Shown: positions 1-6,723 of the stretch, in pieces
Layout of the letters: each line of letters opens with the position of its first letter
How positions within the stretch are numbered: the stretch's first letter is position 1
Assembly (NCBI GenBank): GCA_027323595.1
Contig: DAHWBL010000025.1
Span: 1 to 13,512 of the forward strand
Length of the DNA stretch: 13,512 nt
Reading direction: 5' to 3'
From: Acetobacteraceae bacterium
Lineage (GTDB): Bacteria; Pseudomonadota; Alphaproteobacteria; Acetobacterales; Acetobacteraceae
Notes under the pieces: generated by a model
What the model was told of the DNA's origin: nothing
Database searches by the model: none
What the model saw: only the letters and a program-made list of their open reading frames with translations
Made by a program: the position numbers and the translations under genes

Positions 1-3000
1 AAGGCGGTGGAGGCGCTCGGCGCCGGGATCACCATGGTCAGCACCCCGCAGGGCGTGCGCGGGCTCGATCTGCTGCCCGGCCGCCACGCCGCGATCTGCC
101 CGCGCACCGGCTTCGTCGAGGCGATCACCGGCCTCATCGCCGAACCCGCCCGCGCCCACCGCCTGGCCGCCGCCGGGCGCACCCATGTCGAGGCCAATTT
201 CACCTGGGACGCGATCGCCGCGGAGGTCGCAGACCGCATCGAGGCGGAGCTGTCTCCCCGACCCGCCAAACGCCGCCGCAAACCCCCCGCCACCCGCCCG
301 CTGCTGCTCGCCCTCAACGACTACCCGATCCTGCACACGGTCTCCGGCGGTGCCGCGCGTCTGGCGGGCGGCCTGGCCAGCCTGGATGCCGACGTCATCC
401 TGGTCAGCTTCGGCCCCGGCTACGAATGCGCGCTGCTGGCGCCCGGCCTGCTGCACGTCACGGTGCGCAAATCCGCCTCCCACGCGGCCTTCGAGCGCGC
501 CGTCAATGACGGCCACCCGGTCTCCATCTCCGATGGCGTCGCCGCCCTGTTCGTCGCCGAGAACCGCGCGCTCGCCACCCTGCTCGGCGACTTCGTCCAG
601 CGCGCCGACGCGGTCGATTTCGAGCATTGCTACATGGCCCCGGCCCTGGACGGCCTGCGCGCCCTGCGTCCGGACCTGCCGGTGATCTACAGCGCCCACA
701 ATGTGGAGGCGCTGCTCAAGCCGCAATTGCTGCGCCCCCACCCGCTGGGCGAGCGCTTCGCCACCTTCATCGCCGAGCTGGAAGCCAGGCTCGTCGCCGC
801 CGCCCGCCTGGTGGTCTGCTGCACCGAGGCCGACGCCAACCATTTCAAGCGCCTGGGCGCGCGCACCGTGCTGCTGCCCAACGGCTGCGCCAACGACGTG
901 CCGCTGTCCACGCTGCCCGCCGGCCGGCCGGTCGCGGGCTTTCTGGGCTCCGGCCACGGCCCCAACCTCGACGCCGCCCGCTTCATCGTCGAACGCCTCG
1001 CCCCGCGCCTGCCCGACGTCGATTTCGCCCTCGTCGGCGGCGTGTGCGACGCCCTGCCGCTCGACCTGCCGGCCAATGTGCGCCTGCACGGGGTGGTGGA
1101 CGAAGACGCCAAATCCGCCATCCTTTCGGGCTGGCACATCGGGCTGAACCCGCTATCGGCCGGCGGCGGCGCCAGCCTCAAGGTGCCGGACTACATGGCC
1201 CACGGGCTCGCCGTCATCAGCACCGCGGTCGGCTGTCGCGGCGTGCCGGTGGCCGAGGCCGGCGCCGGCGTGGTCTGCCCGCTCAGCGGTTTCGCCGCCG
1301 CGCTCTCGGGCCTGCTCGCCCGCCCCGCCGAGCTCGACCGCCAGCGCCACCGCGCCCACGCCTACGCCCAGGCCAGCCTGAGCTGGCACGCGCTGGCCGC
1401 CCCCTACCGCGAGGCGCTCGCCGGCCTGTGGCAGGCGCCAACCCCCACCGCCCGCCGCCTGCTCGTCGTCACCTACCGCTACACCGAGCCCGCGCTCGGC
1501 GGCGCGGAGGAATATCTGCGCGAGATCCTCGCCCAGCTCCGCCCGTTCTACCGCCGCATCGACCTCGCCGCCGCCGACATCGGCCACATCACCAACCGCC
1601 ACCATTTCGCCACCGCCGCCACCCCCGCCCCCGGCGGCCCGGCCGCGCGCATCGCCGCCCTGTTCGACCAGGCGCAGTTCTTCCCCGTCGAACAACCCGC
1701 CGAGGCGGACAGCATCGCGGCCTGCCGCGAGATCGAACAATCCTGGATGCGCGAGCAGCAGACCCTGCACGCCCCCTTCGCGCCCGACCTGCTGCGCGCC
1801 GACCCCGGCCGCATCCGCCTGTTCAGCGGCTTCTACTGGCCCGAAAACCACGGCGGCCTCATCCGCCGCTGGACCTCGACCGACTTCACCGTGCTGCTGC
1901 CCGCCAGCGCGCGGGTGCTGCGCCTGGTCGGCTGGTCGCCCCTGGCCGGCCCGCTCGCTTTGTCGGTGATCGCCACCACCGCCGGCGCGCGCACCAGGCC
2001 GCACACCACCGAACTGCCGATCGATGGCTCCTTCAGCCTCAGCCTGTCACTGCCCGACGCCGCCGGCGCCCGCCTGCTGGTCTGCCGCGTCGATGAATTC
2101 CGCCCCGACTCCGACCATCGCCCGCTCGGCGTTCTGCTCGAATCCGTCTCGGTCCTCGTCAGCACCACCCCCACCGACCGTCTCGCCGCGATGTCGGAGC
2201 GCTTCGCCGAGATGACCGAGGAGGTGGACCAATGGATCCGCGAACATCGCTTCGACCGCTGGGTGGCCGGGCTGCGTGACACCGCCCGCACCCGCCCCGC
2301 CGCCATCGAGGACCGCTTCGCCACCGTGCGCGGCCCACACGCGCCGCAGATGCAGCGCTGGATCGCCGACAATGCCGCCAACTACGATTGCGTGCTGGTC
2401 CAGGGCATACCCTTCGACGTAATCCCAGCCACCGTCACCACCCTTCTCCCTCCCCCTCGTGGGGAGGGCCGGGGTGGGGGGACCCACCCGCGCGTCGTCA
2501 CCCTGCCGCATTTCCACGGCGACGATCGCTTCTATTACTGGCGCCGCTATCTGGACGCCTTCGCCGCCGCCGACGCCACCCTGCTGTTCTCCGCCTCCCT
2601 GCGCGCCGCGGTCGGCGACCTACCCGGCACCGCGATCGTGCCCGGCGGCGGCGTCCGCCCCGACGAGACCATCGAGCCGGACGCGCGCGCCCGCTTCGCC
2701 GAGCTGCACCCCTCCACCGCGCCGTTCTTTCTGGTGCTCGGCCGCAAGACCGCGTCGAAAAACTACCGCATGATCATCGCCGCCCACACCGCCGCGCGCG
2801 CCCGCGGCCTTGATGCCGAGCTGCTGCTGATCGGCCCGGATGAGGACGGCGCGCCGATCACCCAGCCCGGCGTCACCTATCTGGGCCGCCAGCCCCGCGC
2901 GGTGGTGCGCGGCGCGCTCGCCGCCTGCCTGGGGCTGATCTCCATGAGCGGCAGCGAGAGCTTCGGCATCGTGCTGTGCGAGGCCTGGCTGTTCCGCAAA

Positions 3001-3225
3001 CCGGTGATCGCCAACCGCGCCTGCTACTCGTTCCGCGACCTCGTGCGCGAGGACGACACCGGCCTGCTCGCCGCCACCACCGAGGAACTCGCCACCGCCA
3101 TGCTCCGCCTCGCCGCCGACCCCGCCGCCCGCGCCCGCATGGGCGATGCCGGCTTCGCCGAGGTGATCGAAAAATACAGTTGGGCCGGCGCCGCGCAATC
3201 GATCGAGGCGGTGCTCGCCCCATGA
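1..3225 (+). CDS. Multi-domain GT4-type glycosyltransferase, 5'-partial
   Basis: Cytoplasmic enzyme that probably adds sugars to a surface polysaccharide or glycan; acceptor unknown. The frame is open to base 1, so the true start lies upstream. Residues are counted from the GTG at base 7. Residues 1-80 are the tail of one glycosyltransferase domain. A second domain spans about 97-470 (YSAHNVE at 228-234; a GFLGSG loop near 311), and its tail resembles residues 1-80, indicating tandem homologous modules. A third module runs from about 483 to 1072, with GGAEEY near 498, LPHFHGDDRF near 833 and an EX7E motif (E984, E992) typical of GT4 retaining enzymes. Residues about 599-718 look like a beta-sandwich insert ending in DSDHRPLGV. 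Residues about 811-828 are encoded by a palindromic repeat. The stop overlaps the next start as ATGA. The family call is firm; sugar and linkage are unknown. Confidence 0.9.
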   Translation, partial: KAVEALGAGITMVSTPQGVRGLDLLPGRHAAICPRTGFVEAITGLIAEPARAHRLAAAGRTHVEANFTWDAIAAEVADRIEAELSPRPAKRRRKPPATRPLLLALNDYPILHTVSGGAARLAGGLASLDADVILVSFGPGYECALLAPGLLHVTVRKSASHAAFERAVNDGHPVSISDGVAALFVAENRALATLLGDFVQRADAVDFEHCYMAPALDGLRALRPDLPVIYSAHNVEALLKPQLLRPHPLGERFATFIAELEARLVAAARLVVCCTEADANHFKRLGARTVLLPNGCANDVPLSTLPAGRPVAGFLGSGHGPNLDAARFIVERLAPRLPDVDFALVGGVCDALPLDLPANVRLHGVVDEDAKSAILSGWHIGLNPLSAGGGASLKVPDYMAHGLAVISTAVGCRGVPVAEAGAGVVCPLSGFAAALSGLLARPAELDRQRHRAHAYAQASLSWHALAAPYREALAGLWQAPTPTARRLLVVTYRYTEPALGGAEEYLREILAQLRPFYRRIDLAAADIGHITNRHHFATAATPAPGGPAARIAALFDQAQFFPVEQPAEADSIAACREIEQSWMREQQTLHAPFAPDLLRADPGRIRLFSGFYWPENHGGLIRRWTSTDFTVLLPASARVLRLVGWSPLAGPLALSVIATTAGARTRPHTTELPIDGSFSLSLSLPDAAGARLLVCRVDEFRPDSDHRPLGVLLESVSVLVSTTPTDRLAAMSERFAEMTEEVDQWIREHRFDRWVAGLRDTARTRPAAIEDRFATVRGPHAPQMQRWIADNAANYDCVLVQGIPFDVIPATVTTLLPPPRGEGRGGGTHPRVVTLPHFHGDDRFYYWRRYLDAFAAADATLLFSASLRAAVGDLPGTAIVPGGGVRPDETIEPDARARFAELHPSTAPFFLVLGRKTASKNYRMIIAAHTAARARGLDAELLLIGPDEDGAPITQPGVTYLGRQPRAVVRGALAACLGLISMSGSESFGIVLCEAWLFRKPVIANRACYSFRDLVREDDTGLLAATTEELATAMLRLAADPAARARMGDAGFAEVIEKYSWAGAAQSIEAVLAP
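2444..2490. repeat. GC-rich palindromic repeat inside the glycosyltransferase gene (short variant)
   Basis: CCCTCCCC (2448-2455), loop CTCGT, GGGGAGGG (2461-2468) form a perfect 8-bp stem. A second stem, GGGTGGG (2472-2478) with CCCACCC (2483-2489), follows. The first 21 bases of the stem-loop are identical to those of the two intergenic copies at 3985 and 6668. The central TGGCGCGCAGCG segment of those copies is absent here. The element is translated in frame as about residues 811-828 (Pro, Arg and Gly rich) between PFDVIPATV and RVVTLPHFH. Confidence 0.8.
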
Positions 3226-3980
3226 TCCATGAATTTCTGCTGCCCGCGCTCGCCGGCTTCATCGCCGGCGCGATGAACGCGGTCGTCGGCGGCGGCAGCT
3301 TCGTCTCGCTCGCCGCCCTGGTCGGGCTCGGCCTGCCCTCGGTCAGCGCCAACGAGACCAGCACGGTGGCGCTGTTCTTCGGCCAGATCTCCAGCAGTTG
3401 GGCGGTGCGCGACGGCCTGCGCCCGGTCGCCGGCGTGCCCATCATGCGCATGCTGCCGGCCACCATCGTCGGCGGCTTCGTCGGCGCGCTGGCGCTGATG
3501 GCAACGCCCGACCTCGTGCTCGACCAGATCCTGCCCTGGCTGCTGCTGTTCGCCGCCATCGCCCTGCTGGCCGGCCGCCAGACCTCCGCCGCGCTGCGCC
3601 GCCACGGCGTGCATATCGGCGTCGGCGCCATCCTGCCCGCGCAGTTCGTGCTCGGCGTCTATGGCGGCTATTTCGGCGGCGCGGTCGGCATCATCATGGC
3701 CGCGGTCTGGCTGCTGCTGGACCAGGCCGATCTGCGCGCCATGATGCCCATGCGCACCCTGATGGTCAGCGCCGCCAACGCCACCGCGGTCCTGATGTTC
3801 GCCACCCTGGGTCAGGTCCATTGGCCCGCCGCCATCTCCATGGCCATCACCGCCGGCGCCGGCGGCTATCTGGGCGCCCATTACGGCAGACGCCTGCCCA
3901 ACATCGTGCTGAAATCAGTGACCATCGCCGTCACCCTCGCCATGACCCTATATTTCTTCCACCGAGCCGGCACCCTCTAA
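3222..3980 (+). CDS. TSUP family (TauE/SafE-type) membrane transporter
   Basis: A 252-residue integral inner-membrane protein of the sulfite exporter TauE/SafE (TSUP) family. Members move small organic or sulfur anions such as sulfite or sulfoacetate; the substrate here cannot be read from sequence. Both halves begin with a glycine-rich membrane segment (AGAMNAVVGGGSF near residues 15-27 and GVYGGYFGGAVG near 145-156), the internal repeat expected of the family. I count about eight hydrophobic segments, and the length is typical. The ATG overlaps the glycosyltransferase stop as ATGA, implying translational coupling. That partnership is functionally unexpected and could reflect export of a precursor or simple gene packing. 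The stop is followed within 5 bases by a palindromic repeat. Confidence 0.88.
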   Translation: MIHEFLLPALAGFIAGAMNAVVGGGSFVSLAALVGLGLPSVSANETSTVALFFGQISSSWAVRDGLRPVAGVPIMRMLPATIVGGFVGALALMATPDLVLDQILPWLLLFAAIALLAGRQTSAALRRHGVHIGVGAILPAQFVLGVYGGYFGGAVGIIMAAVWLLLDQADLRAMMPMRTLMVSAANATAVLMFATLGQVHWPAAISMAITAGAGGYLGAHYGRRLPNIVLKSVTIAVTLAMTLYFFHRAGTL

Positions 3981-4005
3981 AAAACCCTCCCCCTCGTGGG
4001 GAGGG
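3979..4005 (-). terminator. Probable intrinsic terminator of the solute-binding protein gene
   Basis: Read on the minus strand, the 8-bp GC stem CCCTCCCC/GGGGAGGG with a 5-base loop is followed at once by six T residues (3984 down to 3979). This has the form of a rho-independent terminator for transcripts entering from the gene at 4042-4971. The T-run overlaps the TAA stop of the convergent transporter gene. Confidence 0.6.
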
Positions 4006-4029
4006 TGGCGCGCAGCGCCGGGTGGGGGG
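3983..4029. repeat. GC-rich palindromic repeat, long variant, copy 1
   Basis: Forty-seven bases identical to 6666-6712. It contains an 8-bp perfect stem (3985-3992 with 3998-4005, loop CTCGT), then a GCGCGCAGCGC core, then GGGTGGGG. The last block pairs with CCCCACCC at 4033-4040 across the loop GGAAA. It fills almost the whole gap between the convergent transporter and solute-binding protein genes. Confidence 0.85.
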
Positions 4030-4041
4030 AAACCCCACCCC

Positions 4042-4971
4042 CTACGGCACCAGCAACGCCGAAACCTCCGGCGGCCGCGTCAGCAACCCCTGCTTCAGCA
4101 TCACCGAAGCCCACCATTCCAGCCGGTCGGGCGTGAGCGGCACGATGATCCGCGGCAGCCAGGTCGCCGCCAGAATCTCCGGCGGAAACTTGATATATCT
4201 GGCCACCGCCGCGCGCGCGAGATCGCCATGCGCCGCGGCAAAATCCGCCGCCTGCTGCAACGCCGCGCGGAAATCATCCACCGCCCTGGGGTGCGCGCGC
4301 GCCCAGACCCGCGTCGTGGAATACGCACTGGTCGGCAAACCCTCTGGCACGTCCTTGAGAAAATAGGCCAGCAGACTGCCGCTGCCGGTCGACAATATCC
4401 GCGCCGTCATCGGGTCCGCGCTCATCACCGCGTCCACCGTGCCGGCCCGCAGCAGATCGCCCATCTGCGAGAACGGCACCTCGACGAACGTGACCGTGCC
4501 CGGATCGATCCCCTTGCCCGACAGCCAGGCCAGCGTGAGAATGTGCAGCGTCGCCCCCAGCCCCGGCACGCCCACCCGCTTGCCCGCCAGGTCCTGCGCG
4601 CGGGTGATCGATGCGCCCGCGCGCACCAAAGCCGCGTAATTGGTGGCGTCGTGGCTGGTGCTCGCACCACCCGCGATCGCCACCAGATCGAGCCCGTTCT
4701 CCACCGCCTGCAACACCACCGACACGCTCGGCCCGGCGATCTGCACCGAATCCGATTGCAGCGCGGCGGGCAGCAGCGAGTTGAGAGAGATCTGCTGCAA
4801 CATCACCTCAAGCCCATGGTTTTTGAAAAAACCCTGTTCCTGCGCCACGAACAGCCCAACGGAGTCGGTCGATGCGGTATAGCCGATGCTCACCCTGGTC
4901 ACGCCTTGCGCGCACGCACCGCTCGCGGCGAGGCCCAACAGCACCAGCGCAAGCCGAAAAATTCCGCTCAT
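4042..4971 (-). CDS. NMT1/THI5/SsuA-like periplasmic solute-binding protein
   Basis: Periplasmic binding protein of the type used by SsuABC/TauABC-class ABC importers (organosulfonates, pyrimidine-like or other small organics); ligand unknown. I choose the ATG at 4971, giving 309 residues, because it opens a clean signal peptide (MSGIFRLALVLLGLAASGACA, cleavage after ACA) and has AGGGAG upstream. A start 36 bases earlier is possible but weaker. Family features are IGYTASTDSVGLFVAQEQGFF near the mature N terminus, DLAGKRVGVPG mid-protein, and a lobe-two segment with DAVMSADP. No ATPase or permease gene adjoins it, so it is an orphan here. It diverges from the cyclase gene, with a shared 118-bp spacer. 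It could be a ligand partner of that catabolic pair or deliver to a distant transporter. Confidence 0.87.
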   Translation of the reverse strand: MSGIFRLALVLLGLAASGACAQGVTRVSIGYTASTDSVGLFVAQEQGFFKNHGLEVMLQQISLNSLLPAALQSDSVQIAGPSVSVVLQAVENGLDLVAIAGGASTSHDATNYAALVRAGASITRAQDLAGKRVGVPGLGATLHILTLAWLSGKGIDPGTVTFVEVPFSQMGDLLRAGTVDAVMSADPMTARILSTGSGSLLAYFLKDVPEGLPTSAYSTTRVWARAHPRAVDDFRAALQQAADFAAAHGDLARAAVARYIKFPPEILAATWLPRIIVPLTPDRLEWWASVMLKQGLLTRPPEVSALLVP

Positions 4972-5089
4972 GAGGACGCTCCCTGAAGCCACCGGCGGAC
5001 CCGACATTCCGCCTTGTTTTGCCGGTGACGTTGGCCTTGACCGGGCGTTTAATCAACGCCTATTCGACCGACAACGAAAAGAGGAAACC
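4972..5089. promoter_or_regulatory. Divergent regulatory spacer with nested inverted repeats
   Basis: The 118 bp between the divergent starts hold several perfect inverted repeats: GGCGGA (4994-4999) with TCCGCC (5008-5013); CACCGGC (4990-4996) with GCCGGTG (5021-5027), which encloses it; and the operator-like palindrome at 5044-5060. This density fits a control region serving both directions. It is less GC-rich than the coding sequence. No minus-strand promoter box is convincing by eye. Confidence 0.5.
5037..5066 (+). promoter_or_regulatory. Promoter-like pair with embedded operator palindrome
   Basis: TTGACC (5037-5042) and TATTCG (5061-5066) are separated by 18 bases, resembling -35 and -10 boxes for the cyclase gene 24 bases downstream. 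The spacer holds the perfect inverted repeat GGCGTT-TAATC-AACGCC (5044-5060). A protein bound there would block RNA polymerase, so a repressor site is the natural reading. The promoter assignment is by eye only. Confidence 0.45.
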
Positions 5090-5866
5090 ATGGCAAGGCG
5101 CTTCATCGATCTGTCCATCCCGATCTCGAACAAGATCGCCGCCGACCCGCCAGGCTACGAACTGTCCATCGATTATGTCAGCCACCACGAAACGCTGAAA
5201 ATCCTGCACCAGCGCTATGACGGGCTCGATGCGAACGATCTGCCCGGCGCCGAGGGCTTCGCGCTCGAACATGTGCGCCTGTCCACCCACAACGGCACCC
5301 ATGTCGATGCCCCCTGGCATTATGCCTCTACCATGAACGACGGAACCCCCAGCCGCACCATCGACGAGATGCCGCTGCACTGGTTCTTCGGCCCCGGCGT
5401 GAAACTCGATTTCCGCCATCTCGCCGATGGCCACGTGGTGCAGCCGCACGAGATCGACGCCGAGCTGCACCGCATCGGCCACACCCTGCACCCGTTCGAC
5501 ATCGTGCTGATCAACACCTCGGCGGGCGCGCATTTCGGCGCGCCGGACTACGTCCAACGCGGCTGCGGCATGGGCCGCGCGGCCACCCTGCACCTCACAT
5601 CGATGGGCATCCGCGTCGCCGGCACCGACGCCTGGGGCTGGGACGTTCCGGTCAAATTCATGGCGCAACGTTTCGCCGCCACCGCTGACGCCTCGATCAT
5701 CTGGGAAGGCCACAAGGCCGGGCGCGAACGCGAATATTGCAACATCGAAAAGCTGCACAATCTCGCCCAACTGCCCGCCACCGGCTTCACCGTCTCGTGC
5801 TTCCCGGTGAAGATCGAAGGCGCCTCCGGCGGCTGGACCCGCGCGGTGGCGATGCTCGACGAATAA
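5090..5866 (+). CDS. Cyclase-family metal-dependent hydrolase (kynurenine formamidase/isatin hydrolase-like)
   Basis: A 258-residue cytoplasmic enzyme of the PF04199 cyclase family, whose members use a divalent metal (Mn or Zn) to hydrolyse amides, lactams or cyclic ketones. The metal motif reads H67-N-G-T-H71-V-D73-A-P-W-H77, matching the family signature HxGTHxDxPxH. The C-terminal EGHKAGREREY...IEKLHNL segment is the other conserved block. The frame extends upstream to 4886, but I take the ATG at 5090: GAGGAAA lies just ahead, family homology begins with ARRFIDLSIPI, and the upstream part overlaps the divergent gene and promoter. A 27-base gap separates it from the crotonase-like gene, which it probably shares a transcript with. 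The substrate is not known; the partner gene suggests a cyclic dicarbonyl or lactam. Confidence 0.88.
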   Translation: MARRFIDLSIPISNKIAADPPGYELSIDYVSHHETLKILHQRYDGLDANDLPGAEGFALEHVRLSTHNGTHVDAPWHYASTMNDGTPSRTIDEMPLHWFFGPGVKLDFRHLADGHVVQPHEIDAELHRIGHTLHPFDIVLINTSAGAHFGAPDYVQRGCGMGRAATLHLTSMGIRVAGTDAWGWDVPVKFMAQRFAATADASIIWEGHKAGREREYCNIEKLHNLAQLPATGFTVSCFPVKIEGASGGWTRAVAMLDE

Positions 5867-5893
5867 CCCGTCCCGCGCGGAAGGATTTCAAAA

Positions 5894-6652
5894 ATGACCG
5901 AGTTTTCCGACTACTCCGCCAAATATAGTTGCCTCGCCATGACCCGCGAGGACGGCATCCTGGAGGTGCGCTTTCACACCGACGGCGGCCCGTTCCACTG
6001 GGGCCTCACACCGCATCGCGAGCTGGAATCCGCCTTCCTCGACATCGCCCGCGATCGCGCCAACCAGATCGTCATCCTCACCGGCACCGGGCAGACCTAT
6101 TGCGGCCCCGCGGTGCCGCCGGGTGGCCACCCGAACCGCAACTCCATGACCCCGGCGATCTATGATCCCATCTATTGGGAGGGCAAGCATCTGCTGATGA
6201 ATCTGCTCAACATCGAGGTCCCGGTCATCGCCGCCATCAACGGCCCGGCGGTGCGCCACGCCGAGATCGCGCTGATTTCCGACATCGTCCTGGCCACCGA
6301 CGACACATATTTCCAGGACACCGCGCATTTCCAGGGCGGCATGGTGCCAGGCGATGGCATGCACGTGATCATGCCGATGCTGCTGGGCCTCACCCGCGCG
6401 CGCTATTTCCTGTTCACCGCGCAGAAAATCACCGCCGCCGAAGCCCAACGGCTCGGCCTGGTCAACGAAATTCTGTCCCGCGCCGATCTGCTCCCACGCG
6501 CCCGCGAACTCGCCCGTCTGCTGCTGCAACAAACCGAACTGGTCCGCCGCTACAGCCGGGTGGTGCTCACCGAAGACCTCAAATCCCGCCTCCAGGCCCA
6601 ACTCAGCCACGGCCTCGCACTGGAAGGCCTGGCCCGGATGAAAGCAACGTAG
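5894..6652 (+). CDS. Crotonase-fold beta-diketone hydrolase, 6-oxocamphor hydrolase-like
   Basis: A 252-residue member of the crotonase (enoyl-CoA hydratase/isomerase) superfamily. Instead of the usual CoA-chemistry residues it shows the set known from 6-oxocamphor hydrolase: H122 in NGPAVRH, H145 in AHF, D154 in VPGDG, E244 in LALEGL, and W36 near the start as the counterpart of Trp40. Four of these fall on the same residue numbers as in that enzyme (recalled, not aligned by program). Long stretches such as IEVPVIAA.NGP and SDIVLA also match. Such enzymes cleave a C-C bond of a cyclic 1,3-diketone by retro-Claisen hydrolysis, without CoA. AAGGA lies 8 bases before the ATG. It follows the cyclase gene closely and ends before repeat copy 2. 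The actual substrate is unknown; an ordinary enoyl-CoA hydratase is the less likely alternative. Confidence 0.82.
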   Translation: MTEFSDYSAKYSCLAMTREDGILEVRFHTDGGPFHWGLTPHRELESAFLDIARDRANQIVILTGTGQTYCGPAVPPGGHPNRNSMTPAIYDPIYWEGKHLLMNLLNIEVPVIAAINGPAVRHAEIALISDIVLATDDTYFQDTAHFQGGMVPGDGMHVIMPMLLGLTRARYFLFTAQKITAAEAQRLGLVNEILSRADLLPRARELARLLLQQTELVRRYSRVVLTEDLKSRLQAQLSHGLALEGLARMKAT

Positions 6653-6665
6653 AAATAAGCAGAAT

Positions 6666-6712
6666 AACCCTCCCCCTCGTGGGGAGGGTGGCGCGCAGCG
6701 CCGGGTGGGGGG
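6666..6712. repeat. GC-rich palindromic repeat, long variant, copy 2
   Basis: Identical over 47 bases to 3983-4029. The stem arms CCCTCCCC (6668-6675) and GGGGAGGG (6681-6688) flank loop CTCGT. It lies between the convergent stops of the crotonase-like gene and the hydroxyisourate hydrolase gene, 13 and 11 bases from them. On the minus strand the stem is followed by TTATTCTGCTTATTTC, a weak T-rich tail, so it may end the purine operon transcript. Confidence 0.85.
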
Positions 6713-6723
6713 GCTGCCGCCCC

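Noticed and set aside
627..2096. Long Arg/Pro-rich plus-strand frame and the minus-strand frames within the glycosyltransferase region
   Set aside because: All overlap the recognised glycosyltransferase frame, have no family features and show the composition of shifted GC-rich codons.
3983..4041. CRISPR or attachment site reading of the repeats
   Set aside because: There are only three dispersed copies, with no regular spacers, no cas genes and no integrase; a dispersed palindromic element explains them better.
4886..5089. N-terminal extension of the cyclase gene
   Set aside because: The 68 extra codons overlap the divergent gene's start and the promoter-like region, lack homology to the family, and a good Shine-Dalgarno precedes the ATG at 5090.
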